Shown: positions 1-6,571 of the stretch, piece after piece
Layout of the letters: every line of letters begins with the position of its first letter
Numbering within the stretch: the stretch's first letter is position 1
DNA from: Alphaproteobacteria bacterium
GTDB taxonomy: Bacteria; Pseudomonadota; Alphaproteobacteria; MED-G09
Direction of reading: 5' to 3'
Assembly: GCA_018658685.1 (NCBI GenBank)
Contig: JABHUT010000062.1
Coordinates: 1-9,168, forward strand
DNA: 9,168 nucleotides
Notes under the pieces: model-generated
What the model was told of the DNA's origin: nothing
The model's input: the letters and a program-made list of their open reading frames with translations, nothing else
Database searches by the model: none
Made by a program: the position numbers and the translations under genes

Positions 1-320
1 CCAGCAGTATCACCAATATCCTTTTTGAGTTCTGATTCAATATTCATATGAATATCTTCTAATTCTTTTCTTAGCTTGAAGTTACCCTTCTTAAATTTAA
101 CTTTAATTCTCTTAAGGCCAGCTATAATTGACAACGAGTCTTTTTTTGTAATTATTTTGCAGTGAGATAGCATTTGGGCATGTGCAATTGAAGCTTCAAT
201 ATCCACTTCAAATAGTTTATAATCAAACTCGATAGAAGAATTAACGTTTTGCAATAGCTTTGATGAGTCAGAGGAGAATCTTCCTCCCCACATTTTATTT
301 TTTGAAGCTTTATTAACCAT
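1..320 (-). CDS. argH: Argininosuccinate lyase, N-terminal part (cut by window edge)
   Basis: Partial gene: about 106 codons from the start are visible and the C-terminal three quarters lie outside the window. The enzyme splits argininosuccinate into arginine and fumarate, the last step of arginine synthesis in the cytoplasm. The family's N-terminal signature is clear: MWGGRF at residues 10-15, the SIAHAQML helix around 44-51, an IIAGL segment at 65-69 and EDIHMNIE at 88-95. The signature loop with the catalytic serine is beyond the edge, so activity cannot be judged. The ATG at 320 is preferred over the internal Met10 because Met10 has no ribosome-binding sequence, although the site upstream of 320 is also weak. 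It diverges from tlpA across only 38 bases, an arrangement I recall from other alphaproteobacteria. Confidence 0.93.
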   Translation of the reverse strand, partial: MVNKASKNKMWGGRFSSDSSKLLQNVNSSIEFDYKLFEVDIEASIAHAQMLSHCKIITKKDSLSIIAGLKRIKVKFKKGNFKLRKELEDIHMNIESELKKDIGDTA

Positions 321-345
321 AATTTTTTAGACCTATTAATTTTTT

Positions 346-349
346 AAGG
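346..349 (+). promoter_or_regulatory. Ribosome-binding site of tlpA
   Basis: AAGG lies nine bases before the ATG at 359 and supports that start. The 38-base space between argH and tlpA must also hold or overlap both promoters. I could not pick convincing -35/-10 pairs there. Confidence 0.55.
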
Positions 350-358
350 TAATTACTA

Positions 359-919
359 ATGAATATATCAAAAAAAGCACTCTTAATAGGCTTAATTATT
401 ATATCTTGTATTGTTATTATATTTTTTAATTATTCTAATAATATAAAATCTGAAAAAAATCATGATAAAATATTCGTAGAGTCAAATGATCAAGCAAATT
501 TGAAAGAAATTAGCTTTTTTAATTTAGATCAGGAAGAGTTTTTTCTTTCTGACTTCAATGGAAAGGTATTATTGGTTAATCTTTGGGCAACTTGGTGTGC
601 TCCATGCAGAGTAGAAATGCCATCTTTAGATAGACTTGAGGATATTTTGGGCGATGAAAGTTTCCAGGTTATTGCCATAGCTGTTGAGAAAACTGATATC
701 TCAAAGATTGCTGAGTTTTATCAAGAAGAGGGTATTGAGAATTTAAAAATTTTCCATGATAAATCAACTAAATCTGGGCTTTATGCTAAAGCAACAGGGC
801 TTCCATTTACTCTTCTTATTAACAAGGAGGGAAAGGAAGTAGGAAGGAAAAATGGCCCATGGGAATGGGATTCAGAAGAGATCTTAGAAATAATTAATGA
901 ATTAAAAGAAATTAATTAA
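359..919 (+). CDS. tlpA: TlpA-family membrane-anchored thiol:disulfide reductase
   Basis: A 186-residue thioredoxin-fold protein held in the inner membrane by one N-terminal segment (about residues 7-24), with the catalytic domain in the periplasm. The redox motif WCAPC is at 79-83 and the cis-proline loop GLPFTLLI at 147-154. The C-terminal GPWEWDSEEI stretch (167-176) resembles the GPxEWDS motif of TlpA proteins and not generic thioredoxins. TlpA in Bradyrhizobium acts as a reductant in cytochrome oxidase maturation, keeping copper-centre cysteines and copper chaperones reduced; that role is inferred here. The only other redox-fold gene in view is dsbB, which would act in the opposite, oxidising direction. 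Its stop codon lies one base from the end of the convergent etfA. A CcmG/DsbE assignment is possible but fits the C-terminus less well. Confidence 0.88.
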   Translation: MNISKKALLIGLIIISCIVIIFFNYSNNIKSEKNHDKIFVESNDQANLKEISFFNLDQEEFFLSDFNGKVLLVNLWATWCAPCRVEMPSLDRLEDILGDESFQVIAIAVEKTDISKIAEFYQEEGIENLKIFHDKSTKSGLYAKATGLPFTLLINKEGKEVGRKNGPWEWDSEEILEIINELKEIN

Positions 920-920
920 A

Positions 921-1850
921 TTACCCTAGAGCAGCATTGAGATCAGGGATAGCTTTAAAGAGATCAGCCACTAAACCATAATCCGCTACTTGAAAGATTG
1001 GTGCTTCTTCATCTTTGTTTATTGCTACAATAACTTTTGAATCTTTCATTCCTGCAAGATGCTGAATGGCTCCAGAAATACCAACCGCTATATATAATTC
1101 TGGTGCAACAACTTTTCCTGTTTGACCAACTTGATAATCATTAGGGACAAAGCCCGCATCAACAGCTGCTCTTGATGCTCCAAGTGCAGCCCCAAGTTTG
1201 TCAGCAACACCTTCAAGAAGTACAAAGTTTTCACCATTTTGCATGCCACGACCCCCAGAAATAATTATTTTAGCAGCAGTAAGTTCTGGACGATCAGATT
1301 TTGTTAGTTCTTCAGAGATATATTCAGATAAATTTTTATCCTCAGAATTTTGAATATTTTCAACAGTTGCGGGATCTTGATCTCCAGCGGCTTGAAAAGA
1401 GGGGGCTCTTACAGTTATTACCTTTTTATCGGATATAGTTTTAACTGTTTGGATTGCATTGCCGGCATAAATAGGTCGCTCAAAGGTACTGGAGTCAATA
1501 ACATTAATAATTTCAGAAATTTGAGGAATATCAAGAAGAGCTGCCACTCTAGGCATAAAGTTTTTACCTGTTGTTGACGCTGTTGTAAGGATCGCGTTGT
1601 AATCACTAGAGACTTCAACGACAAGATCTGCATATGATTCAGCCATATGTTTTTCATATGTAGGATTGTCGCATAATAAGACTTTTGAGACACCTGCAAT
1701 TTTTGCTGCCTCTTCAGCAATTGCTGAACAATCTTTGCCAGCAACTAAAATATGAACTTCTTCACCAATCTTTGTGGCTGCATCCATAGCTTTTTTATTT
1801 GCTTCATTAAGAATTTTATTATCGTGTTCTGCTATAAGTAACGTAGTCAT
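921..1850 (-). CDS. etfA: Electron transfer flavoprotein alpha subunit
   Basis: Full-length (309 residues) FAD-carrying subunit of the EtfAB heterodimer, which takes electrons from acyl-CoA dehydrogenases and passes them to ETF:ubiquinone oxidoreductase. The C-terminal FAD domain is complete: SGGRG around R201, GASRAAVD around S226, YQVGQTGK at 239-246, GISGAIQH at 257-264 and INKD at 277-280, followed by the FQVADYGLVADL tail. The N-terminal domain (1-190) has the usual Rossmann-like fold with TTASTTGKN at 89-97. The ATG directly follows the etfB stop (TAAATG), with AGGAG inside the last etfB codons, so translation is probably coupled. The gene ends tail-to-tail with tlpA, leaving one base and no recognisable terminator hairpin. 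Confidence 0.96.
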   Translation of the reverse strand: MTTLLIAEHDNKILNEANKKAMDAATKIGEEVHILVAGKDCSAIAEEAAKIAGVSKVLLCDNPTYEKHMAESYADLVVEVSSDYNAILTTASTTGKNFMPRVAALLDIPQISEIINVIDSSTFERPIYAGNAIQTVKTISDKKVITVRAPSFQAAGDQDPATVENIQNSEDKNLSEYISEELTKSDRPELTAAKIIISGGRGMQNGENFVLLEGVADKLGAALGASRAAVDAGFVPNDYQVGQTGKVVAPELYIAVGISGAIQHLAGMKDSKVIVAINKDEEAPIFQVADYGLVADLFKAIPDLNAALG

Positions 1851-2600
1851 TTAAATAACTCCTGCTTCATTTTTTAACTTATCAACTAATTCTTCTACAG
1901 TTTCTACTTTTATTCCCGCCTCTCTTTGTGCAGGCTCAGAAACTTTTATTACCTCAAGCATAGAAGAGATTTCAATGCCATAATCTTCAGGGCTTTTTTC
2001 TTCTATTGGTTTTTTCTTTGCTTTCATAATATTTGGAAGAGATGCATATCTTGGTTCATTCAATCTTAGATCTGTTGTGATAACTGATGGTAGTTTTAGA
2101 TCAATTGTTTGGAGTCCTCCGTCAACTTCTCTAATGACATTAATTTTACCATCAGAGATTTTTAATTCTGAAGCAAATGTTCCTTGTGACCAACCCAATA
2201 ATGCAGAGAGCATTTGACCTGTCTGATTGCTGTCATCATCAATTGCTTGTTTTCCTAGGATAATTATTTCTGGGTTTTCCTCATCACTGACAGCTTTGAT
2301 TAGTTTGGCAACATTTAGGGGTTCTACTAATTCATCAGTTTTAATTAATATACCTCTATCAGCACCCATTGCTAGAGCTGTACGAATTGTTTCTTGGGAT
2401 TGCTGAGGCCCTACTGAAAGAACAATAATTTCTGAAACATTACCTGCTTCTTTAAGCCTTATTGCCTCTTCAACAGCTATTTCGTCAAAAGGATTCATTG
2501 ACATTTTAACGTTTGCTAGTTCAACTCCAGAATTATCTGATTTCACACGAATTTTAACATTGTAGTCAACTACTCTTTTAATAGGCACTAGAACCTTCAT
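1851..2600 (-). CDS. etfB: Electron transfer flavoprotein beta subunit
   Basis: Full-length (249 residues) AMP-binding subunit of EtfAB, cytoplasmic. Landmarks are the start MKVLVPIKRVVD, NPFDEIAVEEA at 36-46, the AMP-contacting segment GKQAIDDDSNQTGQ at 116-129, and the conserved LRLNEPRYASLPNIM at 178-192. That last segment is the recognition loop that docks onto partner dehydrogenases, with its leucine at 188. It is followed by lysines at 193 and 195-197; lysines at this place are methylated in mitochondrial and some alphaproteobacterial EtfB, but whether that happens here cannot be seen. The ATG has a good GGAG site seven bases upstream (2608-2611). A 123-base gap separates it from the upstream adenosyltransferase gene and holds a candidate promoter of its own. 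Confidence 0.96.
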   Translation of the reverse strand: MKVLVPIKRVVDYNVKIRVKSDNSGVELANVKMSMNPFDEIAVEEAIRLKEAGNVSEIIVLSVGPQQSQETIRTALAMGADRGILIKTDELVEPLNVAKLIKAVSDEENPEIIILGKQAIDDDSNQTGQMLSALLGWSQGTFASELKISDGKINVIREVDGGLQTIDLKLPSVITTDLRLNEPRYASLPNIMKAKKKPIEEKSPEDYGIEISSMLEVIKVSEPAQREAGIKVETVEELVDKLKNEAGVI

Positions 2601-2638
2601 TTTTTATCTCCAATTAATTCAATATATTAGATTTGCAG

Positions 2639-2667
2639 AAATTAAGACTACTAGACATTTGTGTCAA
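2639..2667 (-). promoter_or_regulatory. Candidate sigma70-type promoter for etfBA
   Basis: On the minus strand a perfect TTGACA (2662-2667) is followed after 17 bases by TAATTT (2639-2644), a weak -10 hexamer. It lies in the 123-base gap before etfB and would allow etfBA expression independent of the upstream genes. The -35 overlaps a short inverted repeat, GACA-N4-TGTC. The weak -10 keeps confidence moderate. Confidence 0.42.
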
Positions 2668-2723
2668 TCGAACATTTTAAATAGATAAAATTAATTATAT
2701 TAATGATGAAAATTTTTAAAGAG

Positions 2724-3317
2724 CTATTCATCATTATTTGTTTCACCTGGTCTCCAAAGTGTATCGCCTTGACCGCCTTGACCTGTTTGATTTGCATAAC
2801 GTGCAGCAACAAAACATAGATCAGAAAGTCTATTTACATATTTTAATGCTATTGCTGATACAGAATTATTTTCTGTTAATGATAATTGTACCATCAGTCT
2901 CTCGGCCCTTCTTATTACGGTGCGAGCCAAATGAAGGTATGATGAAGCTGGAGTTCCGCCTGGTAAAACAAAAGATCTAAGAGGTTCAAGATTGATATTT
3001 AATTGATCAATCTCTTGTTCAATTCTATCTACTTGTTTTTCTACTATAGAGAGAGAATTATGGTCACTTTTTTGAGGTGTAGATAGTTCTGCGCCAAGGT
3101 CAAATAGTTCATTTTGAATTGACCCAAGAAAGTTATCTAACGTTATGAGTTCAGATGTTTTTGTATGTGTTCTTACTATACCGATAATAGAGTTTGCTTC
3201 ATCAATAGTTCCATATGTTTCAACTCTTAAGGAATCTTTAGAAACCCTTGATCCATCCCCTAAGCTCGTTGAGCCCTTGTCGCCGGTCTTAGTGTAAATC
3301 TTATTAAGTATAACCAT
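2724..3317 (-). CDS. pduO: PduO-type ATP:cob(I)alamin adenosyltransferase
   Basis: A 197-residue cytoplasmic enzyme that transfers the adenosyl group of ATP to cob(I)alamin, giving adenosylcobalamin. It belongs to the PduO family and not to CobA/BtuR. Visible motifs are the ATP-binding N-terminus YTKTGDKGSTSLGDGSRV (8-25), YGTIDEANS (35-43), FVLPGGT (116-122), the RRAER helix (136-140) and NRLSDLCFVAARYAN (162-176). Length is normal. The ATG overlaps the stop of the upstream PagL-like gene by one base (TAATG), so the two are translated from one message. Neighbouring etfBA is a gene order I recall from other alphaproteobacteria. The likely users of its product are adenosylcobalamin-dependent acyl-CoA mutases, which fits the nearby mcd gene; no mutase gene is in this window. 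Confidence 0.93.
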   Translation of the reverse strand: MVILNKIYTKTGDKGSTSLGDGSRVSKDSLRVETYGTIDEANSIIGIVRTHTKTSELITLDNFLGSIQNELFDLGAELSTPQKSDHNSLSIVEKQVDRIEQEIDQLNINLEPLRSFVLPGGTPASSYLHLARTVIRRAERLMVQLSLTENNSVSAIALKYVNRLSDLCFVAARYANQTGQGGQGDTLWRPGETNNDE

Positions 3318-3826
3318 TAATTTATTTTCCAGGCCAATCGAAAGCCAACACTAGTAAGACCTTGATTTGGATCGCACAAACTTCCATTCGACATATGCTG
3401 AGCAGATAGTTGCAGTACGGTGTTTTCTTTTATTTCATAACCAAAAGCAATCATTTCTCGAAAATTAACCTTACACCCAAATCCTAATTGATTATTTTTA
3501 ATTTTTTCCTCACCAGAATGAAATGCTGCTCCAAATGCTAGCTCCCCAGAGAATTTTCCTTTCTTAAATAAATCCCAAGTTGATCCTGCATAAAGTAAAT
3601 GTGTATTATTGGCCAAACTTATATGTGTGCCTAAATGAGGTCTTCCGGCATAAGGGTGCCACCAGCTAGGTCTATCGAAAATTTTCTCAAAGGATAAGGC
3701 GGGACCTCCCTCTATCCTTCTTTCAACATCATGCATGGAAAGACCCAACCTATATTCGGCTGCTTTAAGTGATGGGAAAGATGTTAAACAAATAAGTAGA
3801 AGTTGAAATATTATAAATTTTTTCAA
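3317..3826 (-). CDS. PagL-like lipid A 3-O-deacylase / acyloxyacyl hydrolase family protein
   Basis: A secreted outer-membrane beta-barrel protein of the PagL family, whose founding members remove the 3-O-linked acyl chain from lipid A. I place the start at the TTG at 3826, because GGAG (3834-3837) sits seven bases before it and the product then begins MKKFIIFQLLLICL, a proper signal peptide, cleaved near SLKA-AE (about residue 22). An earlier TTG at 3844 has no such site. From 3826 the protein has 169 residues. The barrel shows RPHLGTHISL and LLYAGSTWDLF, then the active-site motif HMSNG with H144 and S146, and ends in an aromatic-rich strand (VGFRLAWKIN). The third catalytic residue of Pseudomonas PagL, a Glu 12 positions after the Ser, is Thr158 here. 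Deacylase activity is therefore uncertain. The gene overlaps the adenosyltransferase start by one base. Confidence 0.72.
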   Translation of the reverse strand: MKKFIIFQLLLICLTSFPSLKAAEYRLGLSMHDVERRIEGGPALSFEKIFDRPSWWHPYAGRPHLGTHISLANNTHLLYAGSTWDLFKKGKFSGELAFGAAFHSGEEKIKNNQLGFGCKVNFREMIAFGYEIKENTVLQLSAQHMSNGSLCDPNQGLTSVGFRLAWKIN

Positions 3827-3833
3827 TTGATAG

Positions 3834-3837
3834 CTCC
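3834..3837 (-). promoter_or_regulatory. Ribosome-binding site that decides the TTG start of the PagL-like gene
   Basis: Minus-strand GGAG lies seven bases before the TTG at 3826. It falls inside the longest open frame, which begins with another TTG at 3844, so that longer frame would include its own ribosome-binding site. The six upstream codons are therefore probably untranslated leader. Confidence 0.6.
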
Positions 3838-3843
3838 ATAACA

Positions 3844-3863
3844 ATTAATATAATTATATTAAT
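3844..3863. repeat. 20-base perfect palindrome, all A/T
   Basis: ATTAATATAATTATATTAAT is its own reverse complement over 20 bases. It lies in the 78-base gap between mcd and the PagL-like start, in the leader of the latter. Thirteen bases of it (3851-3863) recur exactly at 2692-2704, just downstream of the adenosyltransferase gene. It could be an operator or a weak RNA hairpin, but such AT-only sequences arise easily in AT-rich spacers. There is no T-run to make it a terminator. Confidence 0.5.
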
Positions 3864-3904
3864 AAAATTTAAGCTAATTGGGCCTATAAAACAATCTTCA
3901 AATA

Positions 3905-5539
3905 TTATCTATTTTTACTTTCCATGAGTCTTCTTGCTATAACCTGGGCTTGTATCTCAGCTGTTCCTTCGAAAATACTCAGTATTCTAGCATCTGCAAG
4001 AATTCTACTTATTTGAGTTTCTGATGCAAAACCAATACCGCCATGTATTTGTAATGCATTATCAGCTGATGACCAAGCGACCCTTGCGCCTAAAAGTTTG
4101 GCCATACCCGCTTCCATATCACATCTTTGTTTTGAATCTTTTATATTTGCTGCATGAAAGGTTAGTTGTCTAACAATCATTGTTTCTGCAAACATCATTA
4201 TTAATTTCTCACTAATTCTTGGAAAATTTATAAGTTTTTCACTAAATTGGATTCTATCATTGGCGTATGTTAAAGCAACATCGCATGCATTTTGTGAAAC
4301 ACCTATTGCTCTGGCAGCAGTTTGAATTCTTGCAGACTCAAAAGTAGACATTAAGTGAACAAATCCCTTTCCTTCTTCCTCGCCAAGAAGATTTTCGCTT
4401 GGAACTTCAAAATTATCAAAGCCAATATCAAATTCTTTCATTCCCCTGTAACCAATTACGTTAATTTCTCCACCACTCATTCCCTCTGCAGGAAAGAATT
4501 CATCTTCAGTTTCTCTTGGCTTTTCAGCGAGGAACATTGAAAGACCTTTATGATCGGTTAATTCATTATTTGTTCTTACGAGTAATGTCATGAGGTCTGC
4601 TCGGGCACCATGGGTTATCCATGTTTTATTTCCACTTATAAGATATTTATTATCAACAAGCTTACCCCTTGTCTTTAAGTGAGCTAAATCTGAACCTATG
4701 TCTGGTTCAGAAAAAACTGCTGTTGGAAATATTTCTCCTGAAGCAATTTTATTAAGGTATTTCTTTTTCTGAGCTTCTGAGCCACCTATAAGAATTAATT
4801 CAGCTGCTATTTCTGATCTGGTTCCAAGCGATCCAACACCTATCCATCCTCGTGATAATTCTTCAGAAACAATACACATAGCTTTTTTTTCTAATCCTAG
4901 ACCACCATATTGTTCAGGAATTGTTAGGCCAAAAACTCCTAGCTCTGACATTTTTTCAATTATTTCTAACGGTATATATTCATCATTTAGATGCCATTCA
5001 TGAGCTTCAGGGATGATTTCTTCTTCAACAAATCGTCTAAATTGACTCTTTATTTCCCTATATGTCTCATCTAAGCCATCATCTGGATCTATTCCAGACT
5101 GCTTGCTTTCTAGAAGAAGTTTCATTACACGATTTTTTTCTTTGCTAGACGATCTAGCTATAAGTGGTTTTGAAATTTTTTTGAAATTTTCTAAACTTAA
5201 ATCAGAAATTTTTAATTCATGAGGCCTTATTGTTTCATTCTGACTCATTGGAATTCCATATAGGATTTGGAGGCAATATTCGCCTGCACCAATTCCAGCG
5301 ATACCTTCTTCCAATTTGGTTAAACGATTCTCATTATCTAGATTTTCTATCCAGTTAGATAGCTGTGACAATGATTCAACGTATGTAGCATACCAAGCAA
5401 GTCCATGACCAATATGTTGATTTTCGTTTAAATAATTAATATCTCTTAGGTCTTCATTATTATCTCTTGCTTCTGCAAATATTTCTCTTGAAACATTAAA
5501 AGCATTTTTAAGCTCTTCAACAAGCGGATTATTTTTCAT
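3905..5539 (-). CDS. mcd: (2S)-methylsuccinyl-CoA dehydrogenase of the ethylmalonyl-CoA pathway
   Basis: FAD-dependent acyl-CoA dehydrogenase of 544 residues, far longer than the usual ~380. The extra ~155-residue N-terminal domain, with QHIGHGLAWYATYVESL (41-57) and GEYCLQILYGIPMSQ (86-100), is the hallmark I recall for Mcd, which oxidises methylsuccinyl-CoA to mesaconyl-CoA. The dehydrogenase core follows: LGVFGLTIPEQYGG (200-213), AVFSEPDIGSDL (274-285), GNKTWITHGARADLM (303-317), R429 with QF, and QIHGGIGF (497-504). The catalytic base is E524 in IFEGTAEIQ. Electrons would go to EtfAB, encoded downstream on the same strand. The ethylmalonyl-CoA pathway assimilates acetyl-CoA without the glyoxylate cycle. 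The ATG has only a weak GAG upstream. Another long acyl-CoA dehydrogenase such as a DmdC type is the main alternative, and fits the N-terminus poorly. Confidence 0.82.
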   Translation of the reverse strand: MKNNPLVEELKNAFNVSREIFAEARDNNEDLRDINYLNENQHIGHGLAWYATYVESLSQLSNWIENLDNENRLTKLEEGIAGIGAGEYCLQILYGIPMSQNETIRPHELKISDLSLENFKKISKPLIARSSSKEKNRVMKLLLESKQSGIDPDDGLDETYREIKSQFRRFVEEEIIPEAHEWHLNDEYIPLEIIEKMSELGVFGLTIPEQYGGLGLEKKAMCIVSEELSRGWIGVGSLGTRSEIAAELILIGGSEAQKKKYLNKIASGEIFPTAVFSEPDIGSDLAHLKTRGKLVDNKYLISGNKTWITHGARADLMTLLVRTNNELTDHKGLSMFLAEKPRETEDEFFPAEGMSGGEINVIGYRGMKEFDIGFDNFEVPSENLLGEEEGKGFVHLMSTFESARIQTAARAIGVSQNACDVALTYANDRIQFSEKLINFPRISEKLIMMFAETMIVRQLTFHAANIKDSKQRCDMEAGMAKLLGARVAWSSADNALQIHGGIGFASETQISRILADARILSIFEGTAEIQAQVIARRLMESKNR

Positions 5540-5613
5540 GATTTAAATCTCAAATAAATATGATTATGTTGTTATCATATTTTTATAAATTATGGCTAGA
5601 CCATTTTGTCACA

Positions 5614-6516
5614 CTAAATTAAACCCGAGAAAATCTGGGTCTCCGAAATCATTGAAAAAATTTTATCTTTTGAAAATCCTTTTTCTCTTAATGATTTTAT
5701 AGATGTAGAGTTATTAGTTTTTGAGAGTTTAATTCCATTTTCTTCTCGGATTAACTCATGATGATACCATTCTGTTTGTGGTAAATTAAGAATAACCTGC
5801 AAAAGTCTATGAATTGATGTTGCGGCATATAGATCTACACCTCTTGTAACAAGATTTATATTTTGTTCTGCGTCATCTACAGTAACAGAAAGATGATATG
5901 AGGTCGGAATTTCTTTTCTTCCAATAATAAAATCACCATATAGAGCGGGTTCTATCATTCTCTTTCCTAAAGGCTCTAACCCTCTTTCATAAAAATAAAT
6001 TTTATCTCCATATTTTTCTTCGGCATAAATGAGCGCTTTTTCGATATTTAGTCGCCATGAAAAATCTAATCCACTTAGCATGAGATTGGCCATTTTTGCT
6101 TTTGATATATTTTTATAAACTCCTGGATAAATATATTGACCATCAGGATCAATTGGCCATTTTGGAGTTTTAGTTAATTTTTTTTTAATTTCTTTTTTAA
6201 TTTCTGACCTTGTAGCCCAGCAAGGATATATTAAATCTAAATCTCTTAATTTTTTTATATATATTTCATAGTCTTTAAAGCGATCTGATTGACGAATGAC
6301 TGCACTTTGATATTTTATTCCAAGCCACGAAAGATCATCATGGATATTTTTTTCAAACTCTTTATTACACCTGCCAGTATCAATATTCTCAATCCTTAAA
6401 AAAAATTTACCGGCACTATTTCTAGCTATTCCTTCAGATATTTTTGCAGAAAATGCATGGCCTAAATGAAGATAGCCATTAGGACTTGGAGCAAATCTAG
6501 TGTTATATTTTGTCAT
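5614..6516 (-). CDS. gluQ: Glutamyl-Q tRNA(Asp) synthetase
   Basis: A 300-residue GluRS paralogue lacking the C-terminal anticodon-binding domain. The family attaches glutamate to queuosine at the wobble position of tRNA-Asp. Catalytic motifs are TRFAPSPNG (6-14) with HLGH at 17-20, RIENIDTGR (41-49), the PTSYHLSVTVDDA segment (204-216), TRGVDL (224-229), IHRLLQ (235-240) and the KMSKS-type KLSK at 263-266. A full GluRS would be about 460-500 residues, so this is GluQRS and not GltX. The zinc-binding insert of the E. coli enzyme, with three Cys and a Tyr, is largely missing: only C99 remains in that region. No clear ribosome-binding site precedes the ATG. It diverges from the HNH gene over 55 AT-rich bases. 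Activity implies queuosine is present in this organism, which the window does not show. Confidence 0.88.
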   Translation of the reverse strand: MTKYNTRFAPSPNGYLHLGHAFSAKISEGIARNSAGKFFLRIENIDTGRCNKEFEKNIHDDLSWLGIKYQSAVIRQSDRFKDYEIYIKKLRDLDLIYPCWATRSEIKKEIKKKLTKTPKWPIDPDGQYIYPGVYKNISKAKMANLMLSGLDFSWRLNIEKALIYAEEKYGDKIYFYERGLEPLGKRMIEPALYGDFIIGRKEIPTSYHLSVTVDDAEQNINLVTRGVDLYAATSIHRLLQVILNLPQTEWYHHELIREENGIKLSKTNNSTSIKSLREKGFSKDKIFSMISETQIFSGLI

Positions 6517-6571
6517 TATTTTTTTTATAAAATTATTTATTTTTTATATAGAATCATAATTAAATATTATT

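Noticed and set aside
891..918. TAATTAAT...ATTAATTA inverted repeat as a tlpA terminator
   Set aside because: The eight-pair stem is all A/T with a 12-base loop and lacks a following T-run, so it would not be stable.
1350..1744. Open frames of 75 and 108 codons overlapping etfA
   Set aside because: Both are out-of-frame shadows of a clear etfA gene, with no recognisable domain or ribosome-binding site.
3827..3844. Longer PagL-like start at the TTG at 3844
   Set aside because: It has no ribosome-binding site of its own and contains the GGAG that serves the TTG at 3826; the shorter product also begins with a cleaner signal peptide.
5592..5604. ATGG-N5-CCAT inverted repeat between gluQ and mcd as operator or terminator
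   Set aside because: Only four base pairs, no T-run on either strand, and no second copy seen.
5540..5613. Promoter for mcd (GTGACA with TATAAA, or an isolated TATGAT)
   Set aside because: The two hexamers are 19 bases apart and TATGAT has no usable -35, so no pair is convincing.
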